Shown here piece by piece: positions 18,841 through 27,517 of a DNA stretch of 64,000 bases (position 1 is the first letter of the stretch; each line of letters begins with the position of its first letter). The notes under the pieces are model-generated. The model ran no database searches, was not told the origin of the DNA, and saw nothing but the letters and a program-made list of their open reading frames with translations. The stretch comes from Stappia sp. BW2 (lineage in GTDB: Bacteria > Pseudomonadota > Alphaproteobacteria > Rhizobiales > Stappiaceae): positions 124,001 through 188,000 of the forward strand of contig NZ_VIRG01000060.1 in NCBI RefSeq assembly GCF_008107695.1, read 5' to 3'. The translations under genes and the position numbers were made by a program.

Positions 18841-18882
18841 GCAGATAATTCTATTGTTTGTTCCGTTCAAAGAATTATCTGC
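18841..18882. promoter_or_regulatory. Probable Lrp-family operator: perfect 12-bp inverted repeat
   Basis: GCAGATAATTCT (18841-18852) is repeated in inverted form as AGAATTATCTGC (18871-18882). The centres of the two arms are 30 bases apart, about three helical turns, so both arms face the same side of the DNA. It lies between the divergent lrp-like and oxidase genes. Confidence 0.65.
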
Positions 18883-18950
18883 GGCGCTGAAGATATCTCC
18901 AGCACTGAATGCGGACATAGCCGGACTAGGGTAGGGGCCGGAATTCGGAG

Positions 18951-20282
18951 ATGGATATGCCAGCGCCACTGACCCTGCTTGAGACTTCATCGAACCTGCC
19001 TGACCATGCTGACGCGGTCGTGATCGGCGGCGGCATCATCGGTGCATTTGCCGCGTACTATCTGACGCGGCGCGGACTGAAGACGGTGCTCATCGAGAAG
19101 GGACGCATCGGAGCCGAACAATCGAGCAGAAACTGGGGCTGGTGCCGTCAGCAAAACCGCGATGCCCGCGAATTGCCGGTCTCTACGAAGAGCCTTGATC
19201 TGTGGGAGCGTTTTCAGGAAGAGACCGGTGAAGAAACCGGCTTTCGTCGCTGCGGCCTTCTCTACCTCAGCAACAACGAGGAAGAAATCGCAGGCTGGGC
19301 GCGCTGGCGCGATTTTGCAAAGCCCCTCGGCGTGACCACGCATATGCTCTCAAGCGCAGAGGCCGCCGAGCGGGGTTGGGCGACCGGAAAAAGCTGGAAG
19401 GGCGGCGTCTTCTCGCCAACCGACGGGATCGCGGACCCGGCACAGGCGGCGCCTGCTGTCGCGCGAGCCATTATCAAGTTCGGTGGCACGGTGATCCAGA
19501 ACTGCGCAGCGCGTGGTCTCGAAACGGAAGGTGGCCGAGTGAGTGCTGTGGTCACGGAACACGGCACGATCAAAACCAAAACGGCTGTTCTTGCCGGCGG
19601 GGCATGGGCGTCGTCTTTTTGCAGACAACTGGGCATCCGCTTTCCGCAAGCCTCCATCCGTTCCACCGCATTGTCGGTCTCGGCTGAGGCGGAAGGTCTT
19701 CCCGATACGCTTCATACCTCTGGAATTACGGTCACTCGCAGAGGCGACGGTGGTTATACCCTGGCAATCAGCGGGCGCGGGCGTGTCGACGTCACACCAC
19801 AGCAAATAAGGTTTGCACCGCAGTTTCTGCCGATGTTTTTCAAGCGGTGGCGAAACCTCGCACCTGGAGGTCTTGAGGGGATCAAGGGTGGGCACGAGAC
19901 GCTAAGCCGCTGGAAGCTGGACGAGAAGACGCCAATGGAGCGGATGCGGATCCTGGACCCCAAACCCGATGCCGCGACTGTCCGCCTGACTCATGGACGC
20001 GCGCTCGAACTGTTGCCGGAATTGAGCAAGACCAAGATAAAGGCAGTCTGGGCGGGCTTTATCGATACAACCCCGGACGGCGTGCCGGGCATTGGAGAAA
20101 TCTCGACTGTTCCTGGCTTCATCCTGGCTGCCGGCTTTTCCGGTCATGGCTTTGGTGTTGGACCAGGTGCAGGTCATCTGATCGCCGACCTTGTGACCGG
20201 AGCAGAACCGCTCGTCGACCCGAAGCCGTATCATCCTGATCGCTTCAACAACTCTGCATGGGGCAAGGTCGCCGATTTCTGA
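18951..20282 (+). CDS. FAD-dependent DAO-family oxidoreductase (D-amino-acid dehydrogenase-like)
   Basis: A 443-residue flavoprotein with AVVIGGGIIGAFAAYYL near residue 22-38, VLIEKGRIG as the second strand, and SSRNWGWCRQQ, a motif seen in a DAO subgroup that works on amino acids or N-substituted amines. The C-terminus has GFSGHGFGVGPG. The start follows CGGAG directly; a second in-frame ATG lies two codons on. Its promoter region holds the 12-base inverted repeat and it is divergent from the Lrp gene, so it is probably induced by its amino-acid substrate. Substrate not determined. Confidence 0.82.
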   Translation: MDMPAPLTLLETSSNLPDHADAVVIGGGIIGAFAAYYLTRRGLKTVLIEKGRIGAEQSSRNWGWCRQQNRDARELPVSTKSLDLWERFQEETGEETGFRRCGLLYLSNNEEEIAGWARWRDFAKPLGVTTHMLSSAEAAERGWATGKSWKGGVFSPTDGIADPAQAAPAVARAIIKFGGTVIQNCAARGLETEGGRVSAVVTEHGTIKTKTAVLAGGAWASSFCRQLGIRFPQASIRSTALSVSAEAEGLPDTLHTSGITVTRRGDGGYTLAISGRGRVDVTPQQIRFAPQFLPMFFKRWRNLAPGGLEGIKGGHETLSRWKLDEKTPMERMRILDPKPDAATVRLTHGRALELLPELSKTKIKAVWAGFIDTTPDGVPGIGEISTVPGFILAAGFSGHGFGVGPGAGHLIADLVTGAEPLVDPKPYHPDRFNNSAWGKVADF

Positions 20283-20363
20283 TGTCGCCCGTCAGGCTGC
20301 AAGTCGGCCTCGTAATGGAAGAGGTCTGCCCATCGGCGAGACTTGCGGCAAGTCCAAGCAAGA

Positions 20364-20401
20364 ACGCCCGATGACGGAGCGATCCGCCACGGGCGTTTTT
20401 T
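20364..20401 (+). terminator. Terminator of the oxidase gene
   Basis: ACGCCCG (20364-20370) pairs with CGGGCGT (20390-20396), followed by six T residues. It lies about 80 bases after the stop codon at 20282. Confidence 0.75.
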
Positions 20402-20412
20402 GACTGAGGGAA

Positions 20413-20434
20413 AGGCGGCGCGGGAGCGCCGCCT
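20413..20434 (-). terminator. Hairpin downstream of yfdX
   Basis: GGCGGCGC (20414-20421) and GCGCCGCC (20426-20433) form a GC-rich stem with a GGGA loop. On the minus strand it follows the yfdX stop by about 20 bases and is followed by CTTTCCC, a weak T run. Confidence 0.55.
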
Positions 20435-20455
20435 GTTCCATCCGGGTTCTGCTGG

Positions 20456-21154
20456 TTATCCCTGTGCGGGAACCGCATCGACCGAGTAGTTTTCTACGAC
20501 AACGGAGTCTTCGATAGCCTTCAAGGCAAGGTTCGCTTCGTAGTATTTCTTCTCGCCGATCAGCTTTGCCGCATCGGTAACATGGGCGACGCTGGCATTG
20601 GCGGGCACAAGGGCTGCGGTCACCGTCACATCGACATTCGCGAGTTTCAGGATCTCGGCTGCCTTCTTGCTTTCGCCCTTGGCCAGATGCTCATTGGCTT
20701 TCAGCAGTGTTTCCTGCTTGTCCTGGGTGGGAACGAAGCCCTCTGCTAGTGACAGCGAGGAATCGAACGGCAGATAGGAATCGCCTTCCTTCGGCGTCTT
20801 CTTGTCCTTGATGGCGTATGTGCTCATGGCTGTCTGCGCCGCTTCGAAGTCCTTTTTGGCGCCATTGACGAAGTTGGTTGCCTGATCGGGCTGACCGTTG
20901 AAAATTGCGATACGGGCTGCACGCACTTCGCGGATGGCCTGGTAGGCGTCATCAGCGGTCTTGAGGATGGCATTCTCTTCCGAGGACTGGGTCGCGGTCG
21001 CGACGGCGTCCTTGGCCGGCGTGGTTGCGGTTTGCTCGACGGCGGTCGGAGCCTTGCTGTCTGCGAGTGCCGGGGCAATCTGCAGAGCACCCGCGCCGAC
21101 GGCTGCCAGCATGGCCAGTGCTGTTGCGGATTTGGCTAAATTGTATTTACGCAT
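20456..21154 (-). CDS. yfdX: YfdX-family periplasmic protein
   Basis: A 232-residue protein with an N-terminal signal peptide (basic MRKYNLAK, hydrophobic core, cleavage near ALAD at residue 32). The body is helical, with VRAARIAIFNGQPDQATNFV and KYYEANLALKAIEDSVVV matching the YfdX family. In E. coli yfdX is under acid-response control next to oxalate genes; biochemical role is unsettled. The start has GGAGG six bases upstream. It stands alone between terminators, convergent with the 18951 oxidase. No oxalate genes are present here. Confidence 0.85.
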   Translation of the reverse strand: MRKYNLAKSATALAMLAAVGAGALQIAPALADSKAPTAVEQTATTPAKDAVATATQSSEENAILKTADDAYQAIREVRAARIAIFNGQPDQATNFVNGAKKDFEAAQTAMSTYAIKDKKTPKEGDSYLPFDSSLSLAEGFVPTQDKQETLLKANEHLAKGESKKAAEILKLANVDVTVTAALVPANASVAHVTDAAKLIGEKKYYEANLALKAIEDSVVVENYSVDAVPAQG

Positions 21155-21319
21155 TCATTCCTCCAATGAGCGAGGACAGACCAGTTCTTGACTGGAACGA
21201 ATGCAGGATGCCCGTTCCCCTTTGTCTCCTCCTGTCGCGAAGTTTAAATTTTGTTGAGACTGACAATTTGGAACGGAAAGCCTGAAAGGTCGGACAGGTC
21301 GACGCGCCTTTTTGCAGTC

Positions 21320-24300
21320 TCAAAGGCCCATTGCCTCTGTTTCCGCTTGAATTCGCTGGCGCACCTTTGCAATCGCCTGTTCCTTGACGGCCCCATAGCC
21401 ACGGATATCCATCACAAGGCCGATTGTGTCGGTCACCTGTTCGATGTTCTCGGCGGTCAGGCCACGTGTCAGCCGGTCCAGCAGGTCTCGGTACTCGCCA
21501 ATCAGCTCCCGTTCCATCCGGCGCTCGTGCGTATTTCCGAATATGTCCAGCTTCGTGCCGCGCAAACCTTTCAACCGCGCAAGTTGGCGCAAGGCAGGCT
21601 GAATCCATGGCCCGAAGACCCGTTTGTAAGGACGTCCGCGCGCGTCGCGTTTTGCCGGAAGCAAAGGTGGAGCAAAGTGGTGCTTAACCGTGAAGTCGCC
21701 TTCAAAACGATTTTGGAGATCTTCGTAGAAACCCGTCTGAGTGTGAAGCCGTGCGACTTCGTATTCGTCCTTGTAGGACATGAGCTTGAAGAGGCCCTTG
21801 GCGGCTGCAATTGTCAAACGTCCGGCGCCTCCGCCAATCCGTTCATCGGCCCGGCGGACGTCAGCTATGGCCGCGCGGTACATATCCGCCCAGGCGTCAT
21901 TCTGATAGTCGGTCAGGAATTCGGCGCGCCGCGAAATCAATTCGTCGATGGTCTGCAAAGGGCTGACGGGCAGGTTCGCGATCTCCTCGACGGATTTCCG
22001 GTCCGCGACAATGATACGACCCCAGTTGAATGCTTCCTTGTTGAGATCGGGCTTCACACCATTCAGGTCGATCGCCCGCATCAGCGCGGCTTCGCTCAGG
22101 GGGACGAGCCCCGCTTGCCAGGCGGCACCCAGCATCATCACGTTGGCGTAGACAGTGTCTCCCAGCATCGCCTGTGACAGGGAATTGGCATCGAGTGTCC
22201 TGAGCGCCGCGGTGTCCACCAGTTGCGAGATCGCATCCAGCCGCTTGTCCGCATTCAGATCGGCATCCCGATTCTGCACCAGGTCGCCTGTCGGCATGAC
22301 TGCGGTATTGACCACAGCAAGCGTTTCGGCCTCGCGGTAGGTGATGGAGGCCTTTGGCGAGGAACTGACCACCAGATCGCATCCGATCAAGGCATGAGCC
22401 GAACTTGGTTCAATCTTTGCCTGGTTGACGCCGGATTCGGTTTCCGCCAACCGGATGTAACTGAGCACTGGTCCGAATTTCTGGGCGAAGCCCATGAAAT
22501 CGAGAACCGATACCCCCTTGCCTTCCAGATTTGCAGCCATGGCAATCAGCTGTCCGACCGTGACAACGCCTGTTCCGCCGACACCGGTGACAAGGATATC
22601 CCAGGGTGCGTCGAGGCTCGGAAGGACCGGTTCGGGAAGTTTCGACTTCAAATTTGCGAAGGCCTCACGGCTCCTGCTTGCCCTTGATTTCTTGAGCGTC
22701 CCACCTTCGACCGTGACGAAGCTGGGGCAGAACCCGTTGACGCAGGTGAAGTCCTTGTTGCACGAATTCAGGTTGATTTTGCGCTTTCGCCCGAACTCGG
22801 TCTCCACCGGTTCTACGCTCAGGCAATTCGACTCAACCGAACAATCCCCGCATCCTTCGCATACCAGAGGGTTGATAACTGCGAACGTCTTTGGATCTTC
22901 CATTTTGCCGCGTTTGCGCAGCCGGCGTTTCTCCGTCGCGCAAGTCTGCTGGTAGATGAGCACCGACGTGCCTTTGATCTCCCGAAGCTCCCGCTGAATC
23001 CGGTCCAATTCGCGGCGATGTTCAATCGCTACGCCTGTTGGGAAATCGGATGGGCTGAAGTTTTCGGGATGGTCCGAAATGACGACAACCTTCGCCACGC
23101 CTTCCGCGATCACCGAGTGCGCGATAGCCTGCACCGATATTGGCCCATCGACGTGCTGACCTCCGGTCATCGCTACAGCGTCGTTGAACAGGATCTTGTA
23201 GGTGATATTGGTTCCGGCTGCGACGGCCTGCCGAACCGCCAGGGACCCTGAATGGTAGTAGGTGCCTTCGCCAAGGTTCTGGAACACATGCCGGTTGCCA
23301 TTGAATTTCGATCTTGCCACCCAGTTCACGCCTTCGCCGCCCATCTGGATAAGCGACGTTGTGCTTCGGTTCATCCAGCTTGCCATGAAGTGGCATCCGA
23401 TGCCGGCAAAGGCCTGGCTCCCTTCGGGCACCTTCGTCGAGGTGTTGTGGGGACACCCGGAACAGAAATAGGGTGTTCGCGTGGCGCCGGGCACGTTGAT
23501 AGGGCTCGGGCTTGGCACGGCTTTCCTTGCCGTCCCGGTCAGGTTTAGCTCCGGAAAGTTCAGATCCAGCCGCCGGGCGATTATTTCGGCCAGCATGACG
23601 GCGCCGAGTTCCCGCGTCCAGGGAACCAGCCGGTCGCCATGTTCATCTCTCTTCCCGACCATGCGTTCCGGCTTATGACCCGGAAAGTCGTAGAGGTACT
23701 CCTTCAATTGGCTCTCGATGATGCCGCGCTTTTCTTCGATCACGAGAAGTTCGCGTTTCCCGCTCGCAAACTCGCGTGCACCGGCAACCTCGAGTGGCCA
23801 GACCATGCCAACCTTGTAGATGTCTATCCCAAGTTCATTGGCGCGCTTCCGGTCGATCTTGAGAAGTCTCAATGCCTCCAGCACGTCCAGATGGGATTTG
23901 CCCGTGGTGACGATGCCAAATCTTGCATCCTTGTGGCCCCATTCGACACGGTCTATCGGGTTCGCGCGGGCGAACGCCAGAACGGCGTTCTTCTTGGCCT
24001 CCATTCGTTCCTCGATTTGAGGGCCAGGTAAATCGGGCCAACGGTAATGCAAACCATCGGCGGGTGGTGTGAAGTCCGGAGTGACAAACTCGCGGTCTTG
24101 TGGCAACTGGAAGGACATGCCGGACTCAACGGTCTCGGAGATGGCCTTGAAGCCAACCCACATGCCCGAGAACCGTGACAATGCGTAGCCCCACTCGGCG
24201 AAAGGCAGGAATTCTTCAACGTTGGCCGGGTTCAGTGTGGGCATGAAGAAGTTCATGAACGCCACGTCGGACTGATGCGGCATTGACGACGACACGCAGC

Positions 24301-24760
24301 CGTGATCATCGCCGGCGACGACCAGCACCCCGCCATTCGGCGAAGATCCGTAAGCGTTGCCGTGCTTCAGCGCATCCGACGCCCGGTCCACACCTGGCCC
24401 CTTGCCGTACCACAAGCCAAAGACCGCGAGACATTCCTTGTCCGGGTCTGTTTCAACCTGTTGCGTCCCGATCATCTGGGTGGCGCCGAACTCTTCGTTG
24501 ACGGCTGGCAGAAACTCTATGCCGGCCTCTGCGACCAATCCGGCGTTGTGCCCGATCTCGAGATCGATGCCGCCGACCGGAGATCCACGGTATCCGGAAA
24601 CATATCCTCGTGTATCGAGACCGCGCTCCCGATCACGACGTGCCTGGTCGAGTGCGATCCGAACGATAGCCTGTGTTCCGGTCAGGAAAACGCGTCCCTG
24701 CGTTCGTGTGTACCGCTCGATCAACTCATAGTCGTTCAGCTTAGACACATGTTCCGTCAT
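21320..24760 (-). CDS. iorA: Indolepyruvate ferredoxin oxidoreductase, fused alpha-beta form
   Basis: A 1146-residue enzyme of the fused bacterial IOR type, converting indolepyruvate and other arylpyruvates to aryl-acetyl-CoA with reduction of ferredoxin. In order: a pyruvate-binding N-terminal part (GYRGSPVGGID), the TPP-binding region with CSGCPHNTSTKVPEG and GGEGVNWVA, a small cysteine-rich part (CEGCGDCSVESNC), and the gamma-like domain (VTGVGGTGVVTVGQLIAMAA). The start ATG at 24760 with GAGAG upstream is preferred to a TTG at 24775. It is divergent from an Lrp gene, a pairing expected for aromatic amino-acid breakdown. It would feed tryptophan, phenylalanine or tyrosine carbon toward arylacetates. 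Confidence 0.9.
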   Translation of the reverse strand: MTEHVSKLNDYELIERYTRTQGRVFLTGTQAIVRIALDQARRDRERGLDTRGYVSGYRGSPVGGIDLEIGHNAGLVAEAGIEFLPAVNEEFGATQMIGTQQVETDPDKECLAVFGLWYGKGPGVDRASDALKHGNAYGSSPNGGVLVVAGDDHGCVSSSMPHQSDVAFMNFFMPTLNPANVEEFLPFAEWGYALSRFSGMWVGFKAISETVESGMSFQLPQDREFVTPDFTPPADGLHYRWPDLPGPQIEERMEAKKNAVLAFARANPIDRVEWGHKDARFGIVTTGKSHLDVLEALRLLKIDRKRANELGIDIYKVGMVWPLEVAGAREFASGKRELLVIEEKRGIIESQLKEYLYDFPGHKPERMVGKRDEHGDRLVPWTRELGAVMLAEIIARRLDLNFPELNLTGTARKAVPSPSPINVPGATRTPYFCSGCPHNTSTKVPEGSQAFAGIGCHFMASWMNRSTTSLIQMGGEGVNWVARSKFNGNRHVFQNLGEGTYYHSGSLAVRQAVAAGTNITYKILFNDAVAMTGGQHVDGPISVQAIAHSVIAEGVAKVVVISDHPENFSPSDFPTGVAIEHRRELDRIQRELREIKGTSVLIYQQTCATEKRRLRKRGKMEDPKTFAVINPLVCEGCGDCSVESNCLSVEPVETEFGRKRKINLNSCNKDFTCVNGFCPSFVTVEGGTLKKSRASRSREAFANLKSKLPEPVLPSLDAPWDILVTGVGGTGVVTVGQLIAMAANLEGKGVSVLDFMGFAQKFGPVLSYIRLAETESGVNQAKIEPSSAHALIGCDLVVSSSPKASITYREAETLAVVNTAVMPTGDLVQNRDADLNADKRLDAISQLVDTAALRTLDANSLSQAMLGDTVYANVMMLGAAWQAGLVPLSEAALMRAIDLNGVKPDLNKEAFNWGRIIVADRKSVEEIANLPVSPLQTIDELISRRAEFLTDYQNDAWADMYRAAIADVRRADERIGGGAGRLTIAAAKGLFKLMSYKDEYEVARLHTQTGFYEDLQNRFEGDFTVKHHFAPPLLPAKRDARGRPYKRVFGPWIQPALRQLARLKGLRGTKLDIFGNTHERRMERELIGEYRDLLDRLTRGLTAENIEQVTDTIGLVMDIRGYGAVKEQAIAKVRQRIQAETEAMGL

Positions 24761-24887
24761 CGCACTCTCGTTCAATAGATATCAGTGGGGCGTCATGAGA
24801 ACTGTAAATCACGTTGGCGAAATTAGATTCCTTCCTCTCTCAGAAATTGGTATTTGCTGATCGAGAAAATTCATTCACAGGCAAAAA

Positions 24888-25358
24888 ATGAAGAAATTGG
24901 ATCAAATGGATCGCATGGAAAGCAGGTTGCTTTCGATCCTGCAGAGCGACGCTTCACCGAGCATCGCCGAGTTGGCGAAACAAACGAACAGCTCCACTGC
25001 GACCTGCTGGCGTCGTCTTCGGAGCCTGGAGGAGCGCGGTGTCATCAGTCCGCCAGTTCGCCTGGTCGATCCTGCCAAGGTCGGGTGCGACATGGATGCG
25101 TTTTGTCAGGTGCGAATGAAGTCCCAAGACGCGCAATCCCGGGAAACATTTAAACGTGCAGTGGAACAGGAGCCCAAAATTGTCGAAGTCTACTCAATCT
25201 CGGGCGATTGGGACTATCTGCTACACATATTGGCGCGAGACATGGGCGACGTGGAAAGAATTCTCATGAGCCGGGTCCTCGAACTTGATTGTGTCGCTGG
25301 CACCTCGACGATCTTTGTGATGCGCCGTATCAAACACACGACCCAGGTACCTGTTTAG
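24888..25358 (+). CDS. Lrp/AsnC-family transcriptional regulator
   Basis: A 156-residue regulator with an N-terminal winged helix (MESRLLSILQSDASPSIAELAK and SSTATCWRRLRSLEERG, in which a CWRR recognition helix is typical) and a C-terminal RAM domain (SGDWDYLLHIL). It is divergent from the indolepyruvate oxidoreductase gene, with about 127 bases between the starts, and probably controls it in response to an aromatic amino acid. The first of several closely spaced Met codons is taken as the start. Confidence 0.88.
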   Translation: MKKLDQMDRMESRLLSILQSDASPSIAELAKQTNSSTATCWRRLRSLEERGVISPPVRLVDPAKVGCDMDAFCQVRMKSQDAQSRETFKRAVEQEPKIVEVYSISGDWDYLLHILARDMGDVERILMSRVLELDCVAGTSTIFVMRRIKHTTQVPV

Positions 25359-25641
25359 AGCTTTCTCCGGACTAGGCCTGCCTGGCTGATCGAAATTGTA
25401 TTCAAGGGGCGCAAGAACATTGCCCACGCCTGAAAGCGGCCACTGATTGCCCCGGATCAAGCTGCCTCTTTCACAAGCAGTCCGGAGAGACAGATCTCAC
25501 CGTGTAATTCCTGTCCGACAGTGCCTCCTTCCATTCTGGAGAATGGGCTGCGCCGTCAAAAACCGAGATCAAACACCTGAGCCTGAAAGTCGCTCCCAAA
25601 AAGGGGGAGCTCTGTAACGACGGAGCTTGCCACCGTCCCCT

Positions 25642-26463
25642 TCAGGCGCTCTTGTTCTCTGTCTGCACAGGCTCCAGCACCGCCGAAACCGGTATGTTGA
25701 CGCTGCGCCCCAGGGAATTGCGGTAGGTATCCAGTTCCACGCGGTAGACATCGCCCACCATCTCCCTGGTCAGCACCTCTTCCGGTTCACCGAAACTGCG
25801 CACCGTACCACCATGGACCAAAGCAACCCGGTCGCAATTGCGAGTGGCCAGCCCGAGGTCGTGGATGGCCGCCACAACGACGGCTCCCGTTCGTCTTGCG
25901 TAGGCACGAATGCGGTCAAGCACGGCCAGCTGATGGTGAAGGTCGAGCGCGCTGGTCGGTTCATCGAGGATCAGAAGATCGGGCTCGCGCATAAGCCGCT
26001 GGGCAAGAAGCACCATCTGCTGCTGACCGCCGGACAGGCGCGTCATCGGTTGGTCAGAGATGGCCTCAAGACGAAAATGGGCGACCATCTCCCGGGCCAT
26101 GGCGAGATCCATATCCGAAACGCGCCAGCCAAGTTGCTCCCGCCGCCCCAGAAGCAGCACTTCCAGGACTGTGAGCCGGGTACGCAGGGTCTGCGCCTGA
26201 GGCATGTAGCCGACCCGCCACGTCGCGGGGCTTTTGCCGGACGCAGTGGAGACACCTTCCAGAACGATCTCTCCCGCGCAGGGCAGGGCGCCGGCAAGCG
26301 CGGCCAGCAAGGTCGATTTCCCGGCCCCATTGGGACCGACCACCGCCGTGACCAGCCCGCCGGAAAGGGTCAGGTCGACCCCGGCGATGATGGTCTTTCC
26401 TCCGCGCTGGACGCCGAGCCCCCTGGTCTTGAGAGCCCTGTTGCCTGCATCCGAGACACTCAT
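25642..26463 (-). CDS. FecE/BtuD-type ABC transporter ATPase
   Basis: A 273-residue ATPase of the iron-siderophore/haem/B12 uptake family. Walker A is GPNGAGKST near residues 43-51, the signature is LSGGQQQ, and Walker B is LLILDEPTSALD; the H-loop His is in AAIHDL. It overlaps the permease reading frame by four bases (ATGA at 26460-26463), but only in the frame that follows the permease frameshift. It is the third gene of a binding protein-permease-ATPase operon preceded by a cobalamin-riboswitch-like leader, so corrinoid or iron chelate uptake is the likely job. Confidence 0.87.
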   Translation of the reverse strand: MSVSDAGNRALKTRGLGVQRGGKTIIAGVDLTLSGGLVTAVVGPNGAGKSTLLAALAGALPCAGEIVLEGVSTASGKSPATWRVGYMPQAQTLRTRLTVLEVLLLGRREQLGWRVSDMDLAMAREMVAHFRLEAISDQPMTRLSGGQQQMVLLAQRLMREPDLLILDEPTSALDLHHQLAVLDRIRAYARRTGAVVVAAIHDLGLATRNCDRVALVHGGTVRSFGEPEEVLTREMVGDVYRVELDTYRNSLGRSVNIPVSAVLEPVQTENKSA

Positions 26464-27517
26464 GATGCCGTTCCCTTGTGAGTTACGATGACGGCCATCA
26501 GCATTGGAATGCCGGCGATGGAGGTGATGATGCCAACCGGAATAGACGCTCCGGGGAGATCGCCTTGCCGATGACCGAGGCGGCGATCAGAATGATGGCG
26601 CCGGACACGGCTGCCATCGGCAGGCCGTAGCGATGATCCTCGCCGACAAGCGCACGGCCGACATGAGGTGCGATCAGGCCGACAAAGCCAATCGTCCCGA
26701 CAAAGGAAACCGCTGCCGAGGTTAGCAGGGCCACTGTGAGAAACGTCCGCTTGCGCAGGGCTCGTACATTCAGACCGAGACTGGCAGCGTTTGCATCCCC
26801 GAGCCGAAGGGCGGTGAGGTTCCAGCTGTCCCTGACGATGATCGGCAGGCAGGCAATCATGATCACACCGCAGACAGTGACACTGGTCCATGTTGCCTTG
26901 AGCATGCTTCCGAAAAGCCAGAAGACGATCTGTTGCAGCACTTCCGGCGAGGCCATGAACTGCAGCAGCGACTGCAGCGACTGGAAAAAGAACAGAACGG
27001 TAATGCCGGCAAGGACCAGCATTTCGGGCGTTGCGCCGCGCCACACGGCGATGACATAGACAATGAAACAGGCCAGAACGGTCATCGCGAATGCCGATAG
27101 CGGCACTGCGAGATAGGCCGGCAGCCACGCAAAATTGCCGAACATGATGGCAAGCGCTGCCCCGAAACCGGCCGAGGCGGAAAAGCCAAGAGTGAACGGG
27201 CTGGCCAGCGGGTTGTCCAGGATGGTCTGCATTTGCAGGCCTGCGATCCCGAGGCAGCCCCCGACCAGAATGCCCATGATGGTCTGTGGCAGCCGAAGCT
27301 GCCACAGGATGGTTGCGGCCGCCCGGTCCTCACCGGACGGGCCAGCTAGGAGCGCGGTCCAGACGTCGGCTATCGACATGCCGGACGGTCCGGTCGCCAG
27401 ATCGACAAGCACGAGGATCACAAGCACCAGAACCGCAGCTCCGAGCTGTGCCGCCTTGCGTGCGGTCGCATGTCTGTAGGCATCTTCTGCCCGCGCCTGC
27501 GTCATGGACCAGGCCAT
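26460..27517 (-). pseudogene. FecCD/BtuC-type ABC permease, frameshifted near 26551
   Basis: The frame starting at 27517 encodes a typical FecCD permease with LRLPQTIMGILVGGCLG, LDNPLASPFTLG and GFVGLIAPHVGRALVGEDHR, but after ASVIGKAISP it leaves the family and stops at 26498 in SSPPSPAFQC. The missing family C-terminus, GASIPVGIITSIAGIPML and so on to a stop at 26460, continues in the -1 frame. The switch is at CCGGGG (26551-26556, plus strand): one extra C there would restore one 353-residue protein. The restored stop overlaps the ATPase start as ATGA, as expected for an intact operon. It is either a real single-base deletion or a sequencing error in a short homopolymer. Confidence 0.82.

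Noticed and set aside
25592..25610. A GCTCCC/GGGAGC hairpin downstream of the ABC ATPase gene
   Set aside because: Short stem with no convincing T run on the minus strand; it may help end the operon but cannot be called a terminator.
26540..26565. Programmed -1 ribosomal frameshifting in the permease gene
   Set aside because: No X XXY YYZ slippery heptamer or downstream pseudoknot is evident, and single-chain FecCD permeases need no such control; mutation or sequencing error is simpler.
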